Source: a bacterium (GTDB lineage Bacteria; Patescibacteriota; Patescibacteriia; Buchananbacterales; UBA6539). From it: a DNA stretch of 20,762 nt. The position numbers and the translations under genes are program-made. The stretch lies in assembly GCA_023246815.1 (NCBI GenBank), contig JAHFHR010000003.1, positions 1-20,762 on the forward strand, written 5' to 3'. Shown here one piece after another: positions 8,278 to 14,491 of the stretch (its first letter is position 1; every line of letters starts with the position of its first letter). The notes beneath the pieces were generated by a model. It saw only the letters and a program-made list of their open reading frames with translations, had not been told where the DNA came from and searched no databases.

Positions 8278-8781
8278 ATGGACGTTTCTTCAAAACCTTC
8301 ACCAAAGTCTTCGTCGTCATCTTCAAGTATGAGTAAGACCAATCCTTGGATGGTTGTCAGCGGTGTGCTGGCGATTGCCTTGGTGGTTAGCCTTGGAATG
8401 TTTTTTTCCGGGGGTCTTAAAGGCGGTTCATTAGCTGGAGCTGATGACGAACTATCTGCCGATGCCGCTGCCGCGGAACTTTTAAATTTTGTGAACACGG
8501 TATTTGCTCCGCAGGTAGGGCAGTCTGAACTGCGCGGTGTGCGTGAGGTCAATGGTCTGTATGAGGTAACCTTATTTATTGCCAGCGCGCCTGCCGATCA
8601 GACCACCCAGATTGTGTTTGTGACCAAAAACGGAGCGTTGTTTATTCCACAAGCACTTGATATTGCCACTGCTCAAACACAGTTTGAACAGCTCCAGGCG
8701 CAGGGTACGGTGCCGCCAGTTGATGTAGCTCCAACACCGACTCCAACGCCAACTGACGAAGATTTGGATCTTCAACAGTAA
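8278..8781 (+). CDS. Membrane-anchored exported protein with a DsbC-N-like domain, function unknown
   Basis: A 167-residue protein. It starts with a serine-rich cytoplasmic tail (SSSSSSS, 11-17), has one membrane helix (about 25-43), then an outside domain (about 58-142), and ends in a proline/threonine linker (TPTPTPT) and an acidic tail. The segment REVNGLYEVTLFI, then VFVTKNGALFIPQALDI, resembles the small N-terminal dimerisation domain of DsbC/DsbG disulfide isomerases (GLYEV, then a K/DG-LFP-ID pattern). No thioredoxin domain and no cysteine is present, so it cannot act as a thiol enzyme. This relation is my reading of a short pattern and is weak. A second ATG (codon 18) is possible; neither has a Shine-Dalgarno. 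It is monocistronic, with a strong terminator 16 bases after the stop. Confidence 0.62.
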   Translation: MDVSSKPSPKSSSSSSSMSKTNPWMVVSGVLAIALVVSLGMFFSGGLKGGSLAGADDELSADAAAAELLNFVNTVFAPQVGQSELRGVREVNGLYEVTLFIASAPADQTTQIVFVTKNGALFIPQALDIATAQTQFEQLQAQGTVPPVDVAPTPTPTPTDEDLDLQQ

Positions 8782-8796
8782 ATTTCTACTATACTC

Positions 8797-8834
8797 AAAA
8801 GACACTCCGTTAAGGCGGGGTGTCTTTTTGTTTT
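8797..8834 (+). terminator. Strong rho-independent terminator
   Basis: AAAAGACACTCCG (8797-8809) pairs over 13 positions (one T-G wobble) with 8816-8828 around the loop TTAAGG, followed by further T residues. Confidence 0.9.
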
Positions 8835-8887
8835 AGAGTAGTTCATCTAGAATAAATCCGCTGTATGTGACACCCCCCCCCTCTCCC

Positions 8888-8918
8888 GTGGCCCCACCAG
8901 GCCACTTTTATTTTTTTT
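8888..8918 (+). terminator. Second terminator-like hairpin, preceded by a run of nine C
   Basis: GTGGCC (8888-8893) and GGCCAC (8900-8905) pair around CCACCA and are followed by TTTTA and eight T. It lies about 55 bases after the previous terminator, with no gene between. Nine consecutive C (8873-8881) precede it. It may be a backup terminator or end a very short RNA. Confidence 0.6.
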
Positions 8919-8952
8919 AAAACAACACTATTCGTCTCTAGTACTTTTCTGG

Positions 8953-8958
8953 TACTAT
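8953..8958 (+). promoter_or_regulatory. -10 box of msrA, leaderless arrangement
   Basis: TACTAT lies seven bases before the ATG at 8966. Transcription would begin at about that codon. The -35 region is not clear. Confidence 0.45.
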
Positions 8959-8965
8959 GCTCTAT

Positions 8966-9514
8966 ATGACTCAAAAACTAGCAACAGCAGTATTTGGCGG
9001 AGGATGCTTCTGGTGCACCGAAGCTATTTTTCAGATGCTCAAAGGTGTGGAGTCAGTAGTATCTGGATATGCTGGCGGCGATCTGGAACATCCAAGTTAT
9101 CACGCGGTTAGCGCCGGCACTACTGGTCATGCCGAAGTGATTAAGGTTGAGTTTGATCCCACAGCAATTTCCTATGAGACATTATTGGAAGTATTTTTTG
9201 CTACTCATGATCCGACGACGCTCAATCGTCAGGGCAATGATAGTGGTGAGCAGTATCGCTCTATTATTTTGTGTACTAGTGACGAACAAAAACAGCAGGC
9301 AGAAAGCTATATTAAAAAGTTGCAGGATACTGGTGAATTTCCGGATCAGGTAGTCACTGACGTTCAACCGCTTGGTCAGTTTTATTCTGCCGAAGCGTAT
9401 CACCAGAACTACTATCAAAGCAATCAAGATCAGCCGTACTGCCAGTTGGTTATTAGTCCGAAGGTAAAAAAATTCAAGGAAAAGCATCCGGAACTTATTC
9501 GTACAGAATATTAA
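8966..9514 (+). CDS. msrA: Peptide methionine-(S)-S-oxide reductase MsrA
   Basis: MsrA reduces the S form of methionine sulfoxide in proteins, using thioredoxin as electron donor. The protein has 182 residues counted from 8966, the normal family size. The active-site motif GGCFWCTE is at the N-terminus, with catalytic Cys14. Other family landmarks are SGYAGG, YHAVSAGTTGHAE, FFATHDPTTLNRQGND, GEQYRS and, near the end, YHQNYY and QPYCQLVISPKVKKF. The Cys in QPYC is a candidate resolving residue. An ATG three codons upstream (8957) is in frame, but it overlaps the probable -10 box TACTAT (8953-8958), so 8966 is preferred. No Shine-Dalgarno is present. There is no msrB domain or gene beside it. 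It is probably cytoplasmic, since no signal peptide is seen. Confidence 0.96.
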   Translation: MTQKLATAVFGGGCFWCTEAIFQMLKGVESVVSGYAGGDLEHPSYHAVSAGTTGHAEVIKVEFDPTAISYETLLEVFFATHDPTTLNRQGNDSGEQYRSIILCTSDEQKQQAESYIKKLQDTGEFPDQVVTDVQPLGQFYSAEAYHQNYYQSNQDQPYCQLVISPKVKKFKEKHPELIRTEY

Positions 9515-9567
9515 TAAGAAGGCACGCTATGATGGCGGCGCAGTGCAACTTTTTTCTTATTTTTTCA
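9513..9567 (+). terminator. Probable terminator after msrA
   Basis: AATAAGAA (9513-9520) can pair with TTCTTATT (9554-9561). GCAC (9522-9525) pairs with GTGC (9543-9546) inside it, and T-rich sequence follows. The stem is interrupted, so strength is uncertain. Confidence 0.45.
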
Positions 9568-9577
9568 TTGTAATATA

Positions 9578-10585
9578 ATGAGTAGTCTTTTTAGGTACGT
9601 ATCCTTGTTGATGCTGATGTTGCCACAGCCGCTTTTTGCTCAGGAGGCGGTTATTCGCGATATTGAGTTTCCGGTTGATGGGTTGCACACGTATTCAAGT
9701 AGTTTTGGCGATCCTCGAGAGGGCGGCCGGACGCACGAGGGGGTTGATATTTTTGCTACTAAAATGACACCACTCGTAGCCGCGGTTGACGGATTTGTGT
9801 CGTTGATTACTTTTCAAGAACGGAGCTGGGGCAACGCTGTTTTTTTACGCGATACTGATGGTTATACCTATCGTTACATTCACGTTAATAATGATACACC
9901 AGGAACTGATGATGGTCTCGGGGGATCATTGTATGCGTTTCCAGGGACGCTTGTTCGCGGCACCCCTGTAGTTAAAGGACAACTTGTTGGTTGGGTTGGT
10001 GACAGTGGTAATGCTGAAGAAGCCACCCCGCACCTGCATTTTGAACTCAGAACGCCAGATGGCGTGGCCATTGATCCTTTTTTTAGCCTTCAGGCCGCAA
10101 CGATGCGCAATACCTTTGATCCTCAAGCCGCAATATTACGTGCCCCTACCATTAATCATGATCGTGATCTTAGTCTGAGCGGTGAAACACTTTTTTGTAG
10201 TCCCGGTTCGTTAATTACCGCGCCTAGTACTGATGCGGTATACTACTGCGGTGCCGATGGTAAACGGTACGTATTTCCGACCTCAAAAGTATACTTTTCC
10301 TGGTATGAAAATTTTTCTGATGTTGTAGAAATTGGCGATGCTATCTTGGCACAAATTCCACTTGGGGGTAATGTGCGGTATCGACCAGGTGTGCGTATGA
10401 TTAAAATTGAAACTGACCCCAAAACGTATGCCGTAGACAAGGGGGGCGTGTTGCGATGGGTAACCACGCCGGAGATTGCGGCTAGTATGTATGGTAAGAA
10501 TTGGAGTCAGTTTATTGACGATATTGCGCCAACATTTTTCATTAACTACACTATTGGGGAACCCATCACGAGTCCTTTGAGCTAA
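9578..10585 (+). CDS. Secreted M23 (LytM-type) metallopeptidase with a C-terminal accessory domain
   Basis: A 335-residue exported enzyme, probably a zinc endopeptidase cutting peptidoglycan cross-bridges or stems. Residues 1-21 are a signal peptide with a likely cut after LFA. The M23 domain spans about 25-172 and has all metal and catalytic residues: H53 and D57 in RTHEGVD, H102 in YRYIHV, and H152 and H154 in HLHFEL. After a linker, residues about 205-335 form a second domain (YYCGADGKRYVFPTSKVYF, LGGNVRYRPGVRMIKI, TYAVDKGGVLRWVTT, then a WSQFIDDIAP segment). I associate it with surface proteins of Patescibacteria; it may bind wall or surface polymers. A TATAAT overlaps the start codon (9574-9579), so the real start might be a few codons later, but the full signal peptide favours 9578. 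A relic of this domain's end lies at 14235-14318. Confidence 0.9.
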   Translation: MSSLFRYVSLLMLMLPQPLFAQEAVIRDIEFPVDGLHTYSSSFGDPREGGRTHEGVDIFATKMTPLVAAVDGFVSLITFQERSWGNAVFLRDTDGYTYRYIHVNNDTPGTDDGLGGSLYAFPGTLVRGTPVVKGQLVGWVGDSGNAEEATPHLHFELRTPDGVAIDPFFSLQAATMRNTFDPQAAILRAPTINHDRDLSLSGETLFCSPGSLITAPSTDAVYYCGADGKRYVFPTSKVYFSWYENFSDVVEIGDAILAQIPLGGNVRYRPGVRMIKIETDPKTYAVDKGGVLRWVTTPEIAASMYGKNWSQFIDDIAPTFFINYTIGEPITSPLS

Positions 10586-10589
10586 AAAT

Positions 10590-10620
10590 AATATAGTAGC
10601 TAAAAAATAGCTACCATATT
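10590..10620. repeat. Intergenic inverted repeat
   Basis: Bases 10590-10602 (AATATAGTAGCTA) pair with 10608-10620 around five A, with one mismatch. No T run follows on the + strand, so it is not a classical terminator. It could be an operator or RNA-stability hairpin between the M23 gene and the next. Confidence 0.5.
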
Positions 10621-10637
10621 AACTAATAACCACGCTT

Positions 10638-11117
10638 ATGGAGAATAATCGCAATACTAACTATGCTCTTTTAGCGGTAGTGTTTGTGGTGGGAGTAGGG
10701 GCTGGACTTATTATTTATATGTTGGCCGCTCAGTCCTTGTCTTTGGGCCAGTATGGGATGGTGGGGGCTAAACGTGACACTATGGAGGATGGGGCGTCAA
10801 GGCAGGGCCGGGACGTTAGTCGCCTACTTAGCTATGAGCAGGCGAAAACTCAGTTCGATGGTAGACGCATTCAGTTTGATAATTGTGCCAGTGTGCCTTC
10901 GCAGATGACAGTCAAAAATGGCACACAGATTATGCTTGATAATCGATCAGCTGATCCACATGAGATTAGGGTTGACGGAGTACTACATCGTCTTTGGGGG
11001 TATGAATTTAAACTCATCACCTTAACCAATAGTAATTTGCCGCACACCGCCTCATTTGATTGTGAGGCTGCTGGTACGGTACTCTACAACACGGCAGAAG
11101 TGTTAATCCAGCAGTAG
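10638..11117 (+). CDS. Membrane-anchored exported protein, cupredoxin-like fold, no complete copper site
   Basis: A 159-residue protein with one N-terminal membrane helix (about 9-30), a low-complexity spacer with charged residues (45-60), and an outside domain (about 62-159). The domain pattern (GRRIQFDNC, VKNGTQIMLDNRSADPHEIRV, then DCEAAGTVLYNTAEVLI) suggests a small beta-sandwich of the cupredoxin type. H108 (PHEI) fits the first copper ligand and C142 the cysteine ligand. The His and Met expected shortly after the cysteine are missing. C83 and C142 may instead form a disulfide. The fold call is tentative and rests on pattern, not search. No Shine-Dalgarno is visible. The following lipoprotein gene begins 22 bases after the stop, so the two are probably co-transcribed. 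Confidence 0.7.
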   Translation: MENNRNTNYALLAVVFVVGVGAGLIIYMLAAQSLSLGQYGMVGAKRDTMEDGASRQGRDVSRLLSYEQAKTQFDGRRIQFDNCASVPSQMTVKNGTQIMLDNRSADPHEIRVDGVLHRLWGYEFKLITLTNSNLPHTASFDCEAAGTVLYNTAEVLIQQ

Positions 11118-11139
11118 TTAAAAAGTAATTTTTTTCTAT

Positions 11140-11919
11140 ATGCAAAATAATCAGAAAAAATTATTTTCCTTGGGGTTGTTGAGTCTTGCCACAGCGCTGG
11201 TTGTCGTAGGATGTACACCGCGCGCTAGCGTGAACAGCAGTACACGTACGGAGGCTAGTATTATTAATGAATCTGCAAATGCTGATACTCAAGTAGAAGC
11301 AAGCGCCAATATTCGCATAGGTCTTGATGAGGCTATCGCCAATATCACTCGACTTCAAGCTCAGGTTGACGTCGAGCTAGCAACGGCCAGTAGTGCCACT
11401 CAACAGGGGTGGGTAAACACTAAAGCTGAACTACAGGTGCTACAGCGTACTGCTGAAACAAAACTTGAAGCACTCCAGGATGCTAGTGTTGAGACCTGGG
11501 TTGCTGTTCGAATAGGAGCGCAGACTGCGCTTGATGCTTTGCAGCAAGGGTATCTTGACGCAAAAGTTGAATTTGGTGGCGGGGCTATGATGGATGCTGA
11601 TACGGAGATGAAAATGCGTGCTGAAACAGAAGCTTCACTCCAAGCAGACGTCACGCTACTTAATAGTCAGTTCGCCTCATTGAGCAGTAGCATTGAAACT
11701 GCTATTGGTACTGTTGTTGGTATTAGTCAACAAACATGGAACGAAACTAAAATAGAAGTTCAGACGGCACGTCAAAAAGCCGAAGCAAAACTGCAAGCAT
11801 TAAAGACCGCTAGCGCCGATGCATATATGCAAGCTAGAGCTGAAGCTCAAATTGCCATTGATAACTATGCAGCAGTGTATGCTGAGGCTAAGGCGGAATT
11901 TTCAGGCCAGGTAAATTAA
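11140..11919 (+). CDS. Alanine-rich helical lipoprotein with an internal 55-residue duplication
   Basis: A 259-residue lipoprotein. The signal runs to the lipobox VVGC with Cys25, after KK at 6-7. The mature part is almost all helix, rich in Ala, Gln, Glu and Thr, and contains two ungapped 55-residue repeats. Residues 91-145 start WVNTKAELQ and end LDAKVEF; residues 200-254 start WNETKIEVQ and end AEAKAEF. A Met/Asp-rich linker (about 148-160) separates the units. Such helical repeats suggest a coiled-coil or apolipoprotein-like surface protein; I do not recognise the family. It lies 22 bases downstream of the cupredoxin-like gene and is followed by a terminator, so it ends that unit. Directly downstream, and separately promoted, is the BlaI/M56 pair. 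Confidence 0.85.
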   Translation: MQNNQKKLFSLGLLSLATALVVVGCTPRASVNSSTRTEASIINESANADTQVEASANIRIGLDEAIANITRLQAQVDVELATASSATQQGWVNTKAELQVLQRTAETKLEALQDASVETWVAVRIGAQTALDALQQGYLDAKVEFGGGAMMDADTEMKMRAETEASLQADVTLLNSQFASLSSSIETAIGTVVGISQQTWNETKIEVQTARQKAEAKLQALKTASADAYMQARAEAQIAIDNYAAVYAEAKAEFSGQVN

Positions 11920-11940
11920 AGGTAATACGTTTGTAACATA

Positions 11941-11978
11941 CTAGCCCTCGACTCTAGGCATCGGGGGTTAGTTTGTTA
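11941..11978 (+). terminator. Rho-independent terminator
   Basis: CTAGCCCTCGA (11941-11951) pairs with TCGGGGGTTAG (11961-11971) over 11 positions including two wobbles, followed by a T-rich tail. Confidence 0.78.
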
Positions 11979-11980
11979 TT

Positions 11981-11999
11981 AGTGTATGTAGTATACACT
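11981..11999. promoter_or_regulatory. Dyad 1, probable repressor operator upstream of the blaI-like gene
   Basis: AGTGTAT (11981-11987) and ATACACT (11993-11999) are perfect inverted arms around GTAGT. The arms contain TGTA/TACA, the half-site type used by BlaI/MecI repressors. It abuts the probable -35 box TTGCCA (11999-12004). Confidence 0.6.
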
Positions 12000-12026
12000 T
12001 GCCATATTGTGTCGTCTTGCTACACT
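11999..12026 (+). promoter_or_regulatory. Probable promoter of the BlaI/M56 operon
   Basis: TTGCCA (11999-12004) and TACACT (12021-12026) are 16 bases apart, giving a start near 12034 and a 22-base leader. Both boxes touch a dyad, as expected for a repressed promoter. Confidence 0.5.
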
Positions 12027-12037
12027 ATATGGTGTAG
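12020..12037. promoter_or_regulatory. Dyad 2, probable repressor operator over the -10 box
   Basis: CTACAC (12020-12025) and GTGTAG (12032-12037) are perfect inverted arms around TATATG. TACA and TGTA half-sites fit the BlaI/MecI/CopY operator type, though the spacing is wider than in the staphylococcal sites as I recall them. Confidence 0.6.
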
Positions 12038-12055
12038 TGTAATTATCAACCGACT

Positions 12056-12457
12056 ATGTTTAAAGCAAAAACTATCCATTTGCATCAACAAGGAGCCGCT
12101 AAGGTGCTTGGTGAAGCTGAGGCTCATATCATGAATTTTATTTGGGAGACTGGTGAAGCCAGCGTGCGCCATGTTTGCGATGGCATTATTAAGCGTTATA
12201 AAACATTGTCGTTTAACGCGGTGATGACCATCATGAATCGTTTAGTCGTAAAAGGCTTACTCAAGAAAAAAACCACCGGTGCTGCCTACTGCTACAGCCC
12301 CGCGCTTTCCAAAAAAGCGTTTGCTCTGGCAGTGACCACGGATATGATCACGGCGGTGCTCAAGGATCCAGCGTTGTTTGGGGCAGCATCATTTGCCGAA
12401 GTATCTGAAGAACTTGATACTGAGACCTTAGCAAAATTAAAAAAATTAACTCAATAA
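12056..12457 (+). CDS. BlaI/MecI/CopY-family transcriptional repressor
   Basis: A 133-residue dimeric winged-helix repressor. The DNA-binding domain is about residues 18-85: LGEAEAHIMNFIWETGEASV, a recognition region around LSFNAVMTIMNRLVVKGLL, and the wing KKTTGAAYCYSPALS, all close to the family pattern. The remaining 45 residues form the dimerisation and cleavage part. In the known systems, a membrane protease of the BlaR1 type triggers cleavage of this repressor and relieves repression of itself and of target genes. The partner protease gene follows after two bases, and two dyads overlap the promoter, so autoregulation is likely. Its other targets are unknown; no beta-lactamase or penicillin-binding protein gene is in the window. 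No Shine-Dalgarno is seen. Confidence 0.92.
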   Translation: MFKAKTIHLHQQGAAKVLGEAEAHIMNFIWETGEASVRHVCDGIIKRYKTLSFNAVMTIMNRLVVKGLLKKKTTGAAYCYSPALSKKAFALAVTTDMITAVLKDPALFGAASFAEVSEELDTETLAKLKKLTQ

Positions 12458-12459
12458 CC

Positions 12460-13455
12460 ATGGCAGAACGACTGTGGTTTTTAAGTCTGGTGGTAGTAAG
12501 CGTTGTTGCGGTGATGGTGTTTGGTGCGTGGCGGGCGCTGCAGCATTTATCTCAAACGCTTGAGTTTTTTTTGCTGCAGTGTTCAAAAAACGCTGGTCAA
12601 CTGATTGGTTATTGCTTAAGTTATGATAATTTTTGGAAAATTATTGCGGTAGTAGTGTTTGGTAGTCTTGTGGCAGCGTGCCTTGGCGCACTTATTGTGC
12701 AAGTTCGAAGAACACGATTGCTGCAGGCACAGTTAGCATCTAAAGTCTGTGCTGAGTGGGGCAACAACGTGCGCTTGGTGCTTGATGAACGGCCGTTTGC
12801 GTTGACTATTGGATTTTTTAAACCAACGGTGTTTGTATCTTCAGCCTGCGTAGGGGTGTTATCTGAAGTTGAGTTGGCCGCCGTACTCACACATGAACAC
12901 TATCATCAAATTAATCGCCATCCCTTAGGGCTACTCCTACTCCGAAGTGTCGCTAGTCTACTGGCGTTTGTGCCGTTAGTCAGAAGTTGGGTGGCCTTTG
13001 CTCAGACTCAGTATGAACTCCTTGCTGATCGCTTTACGTTGCGCAGGTATGATCGGACTAGCATTGCGGCAGCGCTACTCAAGATGTCTGAATTAGACAA
13101 GATGTCTGGATCAGCTGATTTGGCATTTGCACAGGCGACCGTAGCTGGATTTTCCGTCACACCGGCGCGCACCGTGTTTCTTGAAGCTGGGCAGTTGCCA
13201 CGCTGGTCATGGTCTCGGCGTTCTTTTATTGCCAGTATTTTTTCAGTGGTGGCATGTAGTGCCTTGCTCCAGCACGTGATAGCTGCGCCGATTGAAGTTG
13301 CAGCTATCACCGTTAGCATTACTCAAGAACAAATAACTACTTGCGCTGGTCCAGTCGAGTCCGTGGCTAGCCTAATGAGCTTTGGTCGCGTGACAGCGCC
13401 GATGTCAGTTTTTGAGGATGTGATGAGTAGCGAGGATCAAACAATTAGGTTTTGA
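12460..13455 (+). CDS. M56-family (BlaR1-like) membrane zinc metalloprotease without a sensor domain
   Basis: A 331-residue membrane protease, the probable partner of the BlaI-like repressor two bases upstream. Helices lie at about 5-22, 60-84, a hydrophobic stretch at 148-175, and about 258-276. The zinc site is intact: H145-E146-H147-Y148-H149 in LTHEHYHQINRHPLG, with E186 and D190 in QYELLADRF as third ligand region. The block DERPFALTIGFFKPTVFVS before it is typical of M56/M48 proteins. BlaR1 and MecR1 continue with a penicillin-binding sensor of about 250 residues; here only about 55 residues follow the last helix (VSITQEQITTCAGPVE). The signal it senses must differ, or lie in another protein. 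Confidence 0.88.
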   Translation: MAERLWFLSLVVVSVVAVMVFGAWRALQHLSQTLEFFLLQCSKNAGQLIGYCLSYDNFWKIIAVVVFGSLVAACLGALIVQVRRTRLLQAQLASKVCAEWGNNVRLVLDERPFALTIGFFKPTVFVSSACVGVLSEVELAAVLTHEHYHQINRHPLGLLLLRSVASLLAFVPLVRSWVAFAQTQYELLADRFTLRRYDRTSIAAALLKMSELDKMSGSADLAFAQATVAGFSVTPARTVFLEAGQLPRWSWSRRSFIASIFSVVACSALLQHVIAAPIEVAAITVSITQEQITTCAGPVESVASLMSFGRVTAPMSVFEDVMSSEDQTIRF

Positions 13456-13478
13456 TTTTTTGAAAAGTTAAGATCTAC

Positions 13479-13516
13479 TAAATCACTCCGGGAGTCTCTC
13501 GGAGTGATTTATTTAA
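13479..13516 (+). terminator. Terminator of the BlaI/M56 operon
   Basis: TAAATCACTCCG (13479-13490) pairs perfectly with CGGAGTGATTTA (13500-13511) around a nine-base loop, with a short T-rich tail. Confidence 0.75.
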
Positions 13517-13517
13517 G

Positions 13518-13531
13518 ATAAAAAAAGGCCG
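13518..13531. repeat. 14-bp direct repeat, copy 1
   Basis: ATAAAAAAAGGCCG occurs here and again at 14219-14232, bracketing the reverse-strand gene with its promoter. In this copy the sequence is also part of that gene's terminator. It may be an insertion scar or a coincidence of A-run plus GC stem. Confidence 0.4.
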
Positions 13532-13543
13532 CCTGAGGCGACC
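13520..13543 (-). terminator. Terminator of the reverse-strand gene
   Basis: On the reverse strand GGTCGCC and GGCGGCC pair around TCA (13527-13543) and are followed by seven T (13526-13520). Confidence 0.8.
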
Positions 13544-13545
13544 GG

Positions 13546-13563
13546 TGAAACGGATGAAACGGA
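13546..13563. repeat. Tandem 9-bp repeat
   Basis: Two adjacent copies of GAAACGGAT lie between the terminator and the stop codon of the reverse-strand gene. No function is evident. Confidence 0.5.
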
Positions 13564-13581
13564 TCTTTCTGTACCAGGAAG

Positions 13582-14142
13582 TTACTTTAAACCATGTCGC
13601 AACGCCTGGTTGATGTATTCGTGCGCGTGAATGACGATGTCATGTGTCAACCACCATTCTTCCGGCGCTTGTTTATGTGTCAGTTCCGGGAATGCCTGTA
13701 TTAAGAGTGCCTTAGCCTCAGTCAGCGCCTGCCGGTATAGTTCTTTATCAGCAGGGGGCTTATTTCTTGAGCAGAAAAAAATGTTCGTGGTTATCAGAAA
13801 AACTCCCTTTAGGCAGATTACCAGCTGACGCCCACCTTCAGTTTTGAAGGGGTAATCTTCGTAATCTTTTTCGAACAGTCGCTCCAAGCCTGAACCGGGT
13901 AATTTGACGTTACTGTCGTTGAGTAGTTCATCTATAGAGTAAGCCAAACTACCTTTTGTGTGTTGATCAATAAACTCTTTCATGCCTGTTAAGGCTCTAC
14001 TAAACGCTACCATCCCGTTGGTTTCTAGGTCAGCGAAATAGCCTTCGGGATTTGGTTCAGTATCTTCTACTTGCTGAAGTTGGATGAGTGTAGCAGTGAT
14101 TTCCAGTAGCAGCGGACACAAGTTTTCGGGCGTCATGTCCAT
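13582..14142 (-). CDS. Soluble protein of unknown function
   Basis: I do not recognise this 186-residue protein. It is acidic and mostly helical, without signal peptide or membrane segment. Leu-rich helices fill the first 30 residues (NLCPLLLEITATLIQLQQVE), a central part holds GSGLERLFEKDYEDYPF and a strand-like RQLVICLKGVFLITT, and the end is rich in aromatic residues and histidine (EEWWLTHDIVIHAHEY). The frame is open 33 codons further upstream, but the start at 14142 is preferred. GGAG (14154-14151) stands eight bases before it, and a promoter at 14210-14183 predicts a transcript start near 14176. It is transcribed against its neighbours, has its own terminator, and is flanked by 14-bp direct repeats. 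Confidence 0.82.
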   Translation of the reverse strand: MDMTPENLCPLLLEITATLIQLQQVEDTEPNPEGYFADLETNGMVAFSRALTGMKEFIDQHTKGSLAYSIDELLNDSNVKLPGSGLERLFEKDYEDYPFKTEGGRQLVICLKGVFLITTNIFFCSRNKPPADKELYRQALTEAKALLIQAFPELTHKQAPEEWWLTHDIVIHAHEYINQALRHGLK

Positions 14143-14182
14143 GATCGATTCTCCATTTGTTAAAGATCCACAGTGTATGGCC

Positions 14183-14210
14183 ATACTATCAGTTACGAGG
14201 ATTTTGTCAA
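14183..14210 (-). promoter_or_regulatory. Promoter of the reverse-strand gene
   Basis: On the reverse strand TTGACA (14210-14205) and TAGTAT (14188-14183) are 16 bases apart. Confidence 0.7.
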
Positions 14211-14218
14211 TTTTGAAA

Positions 14219-14232
14219 ATAAAAAAAGGCCG
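14219..14232. repeat. 14-bp direct repeat, copy 2
   Basis: ATAAAAAAAGGCCG, identical to 13518-13531. It lies just upstream of the promoter of the reverse-strand gene and directly before the domain relic at 14235. Confidence 0.4.
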
Positions 14233-14234
14233 TT

Positions 14235-14318
14235 TGGGCAAAACAAGTTGACGATTTATCGGTTGCTTTTTTTACCAACTACATTATTGGTGAACCGATC
14301 ATTAATCCGCTACGCTAA
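14235..14318 (+). pseudogene. Relic: last 27 codons of a second M23-associated C-terminal domain
   Basis: Read from 14235, this piece encodes WAKQVDDLSVAFFTNYIIGE, then PIINPLR and a stop. It aligns with residues 309-335 of the M23 peptidase above (WSQFIDDIAPTFFINYTIGE, then PITSPLS and stop). The DNA also matches, including GACGAT, AACTACA, ATTGG, GAACC and the closing GCTAAAA. Nothing upstream continues the domain, because the unknown reverse-strand gene and its promoter are there. So this is the tail of a lost or interrupted gene, not a working one. Confidence 0.75.
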
Positions 14319-14438
14319 AACAGTACACGGAAATTGCCGATAATTTTGGTTGGGACCTCACTTTTACGAGCAAGTCTCATAAAGGAAGTATTTTTTTATA
14401 ACCATCCCGGTGAAGAAGAAGTAACAAGTAGCGAATAC
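14319..14438. other. Non-coding stretch between the domain relic and the HU terminator
   Basis: Short open frames (for example one reading YTEIADNFGWDLTFTSKS) are too short and lack start signals. They might be further debris of the same lost region. I see no promoter, RNA gene or repeat here. Confidence 0.4.
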
Positions 14439-14472
14439 AAAAATCCCTCCGTCAACTGATGGAGGGATTTTT
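14439..14472. terminator. Perfect bidirectional terminator
   Basis: AAAAATCCCTCC (14439-14450) pairs perfectly with GGAGGGATTTTT (14461-14472) around ten bases. T runs occur in both directions. It lies 19 bases past the HU stop and most likely serves that reverse-strand gene. Confidence 0.92.
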
Positions 14473-14491
14473 GATCCGTAAAGCGAGTGCT

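Noticed and set aside
14143..14241. Longer N-terminus for the reverse-strand unknown gene (33 more residues)
   Set aside because: The promoter at 14210-14183 and the GGAG at 14154-14151 place the start at 14142; the extra codons lie over and upstream of the promoter.
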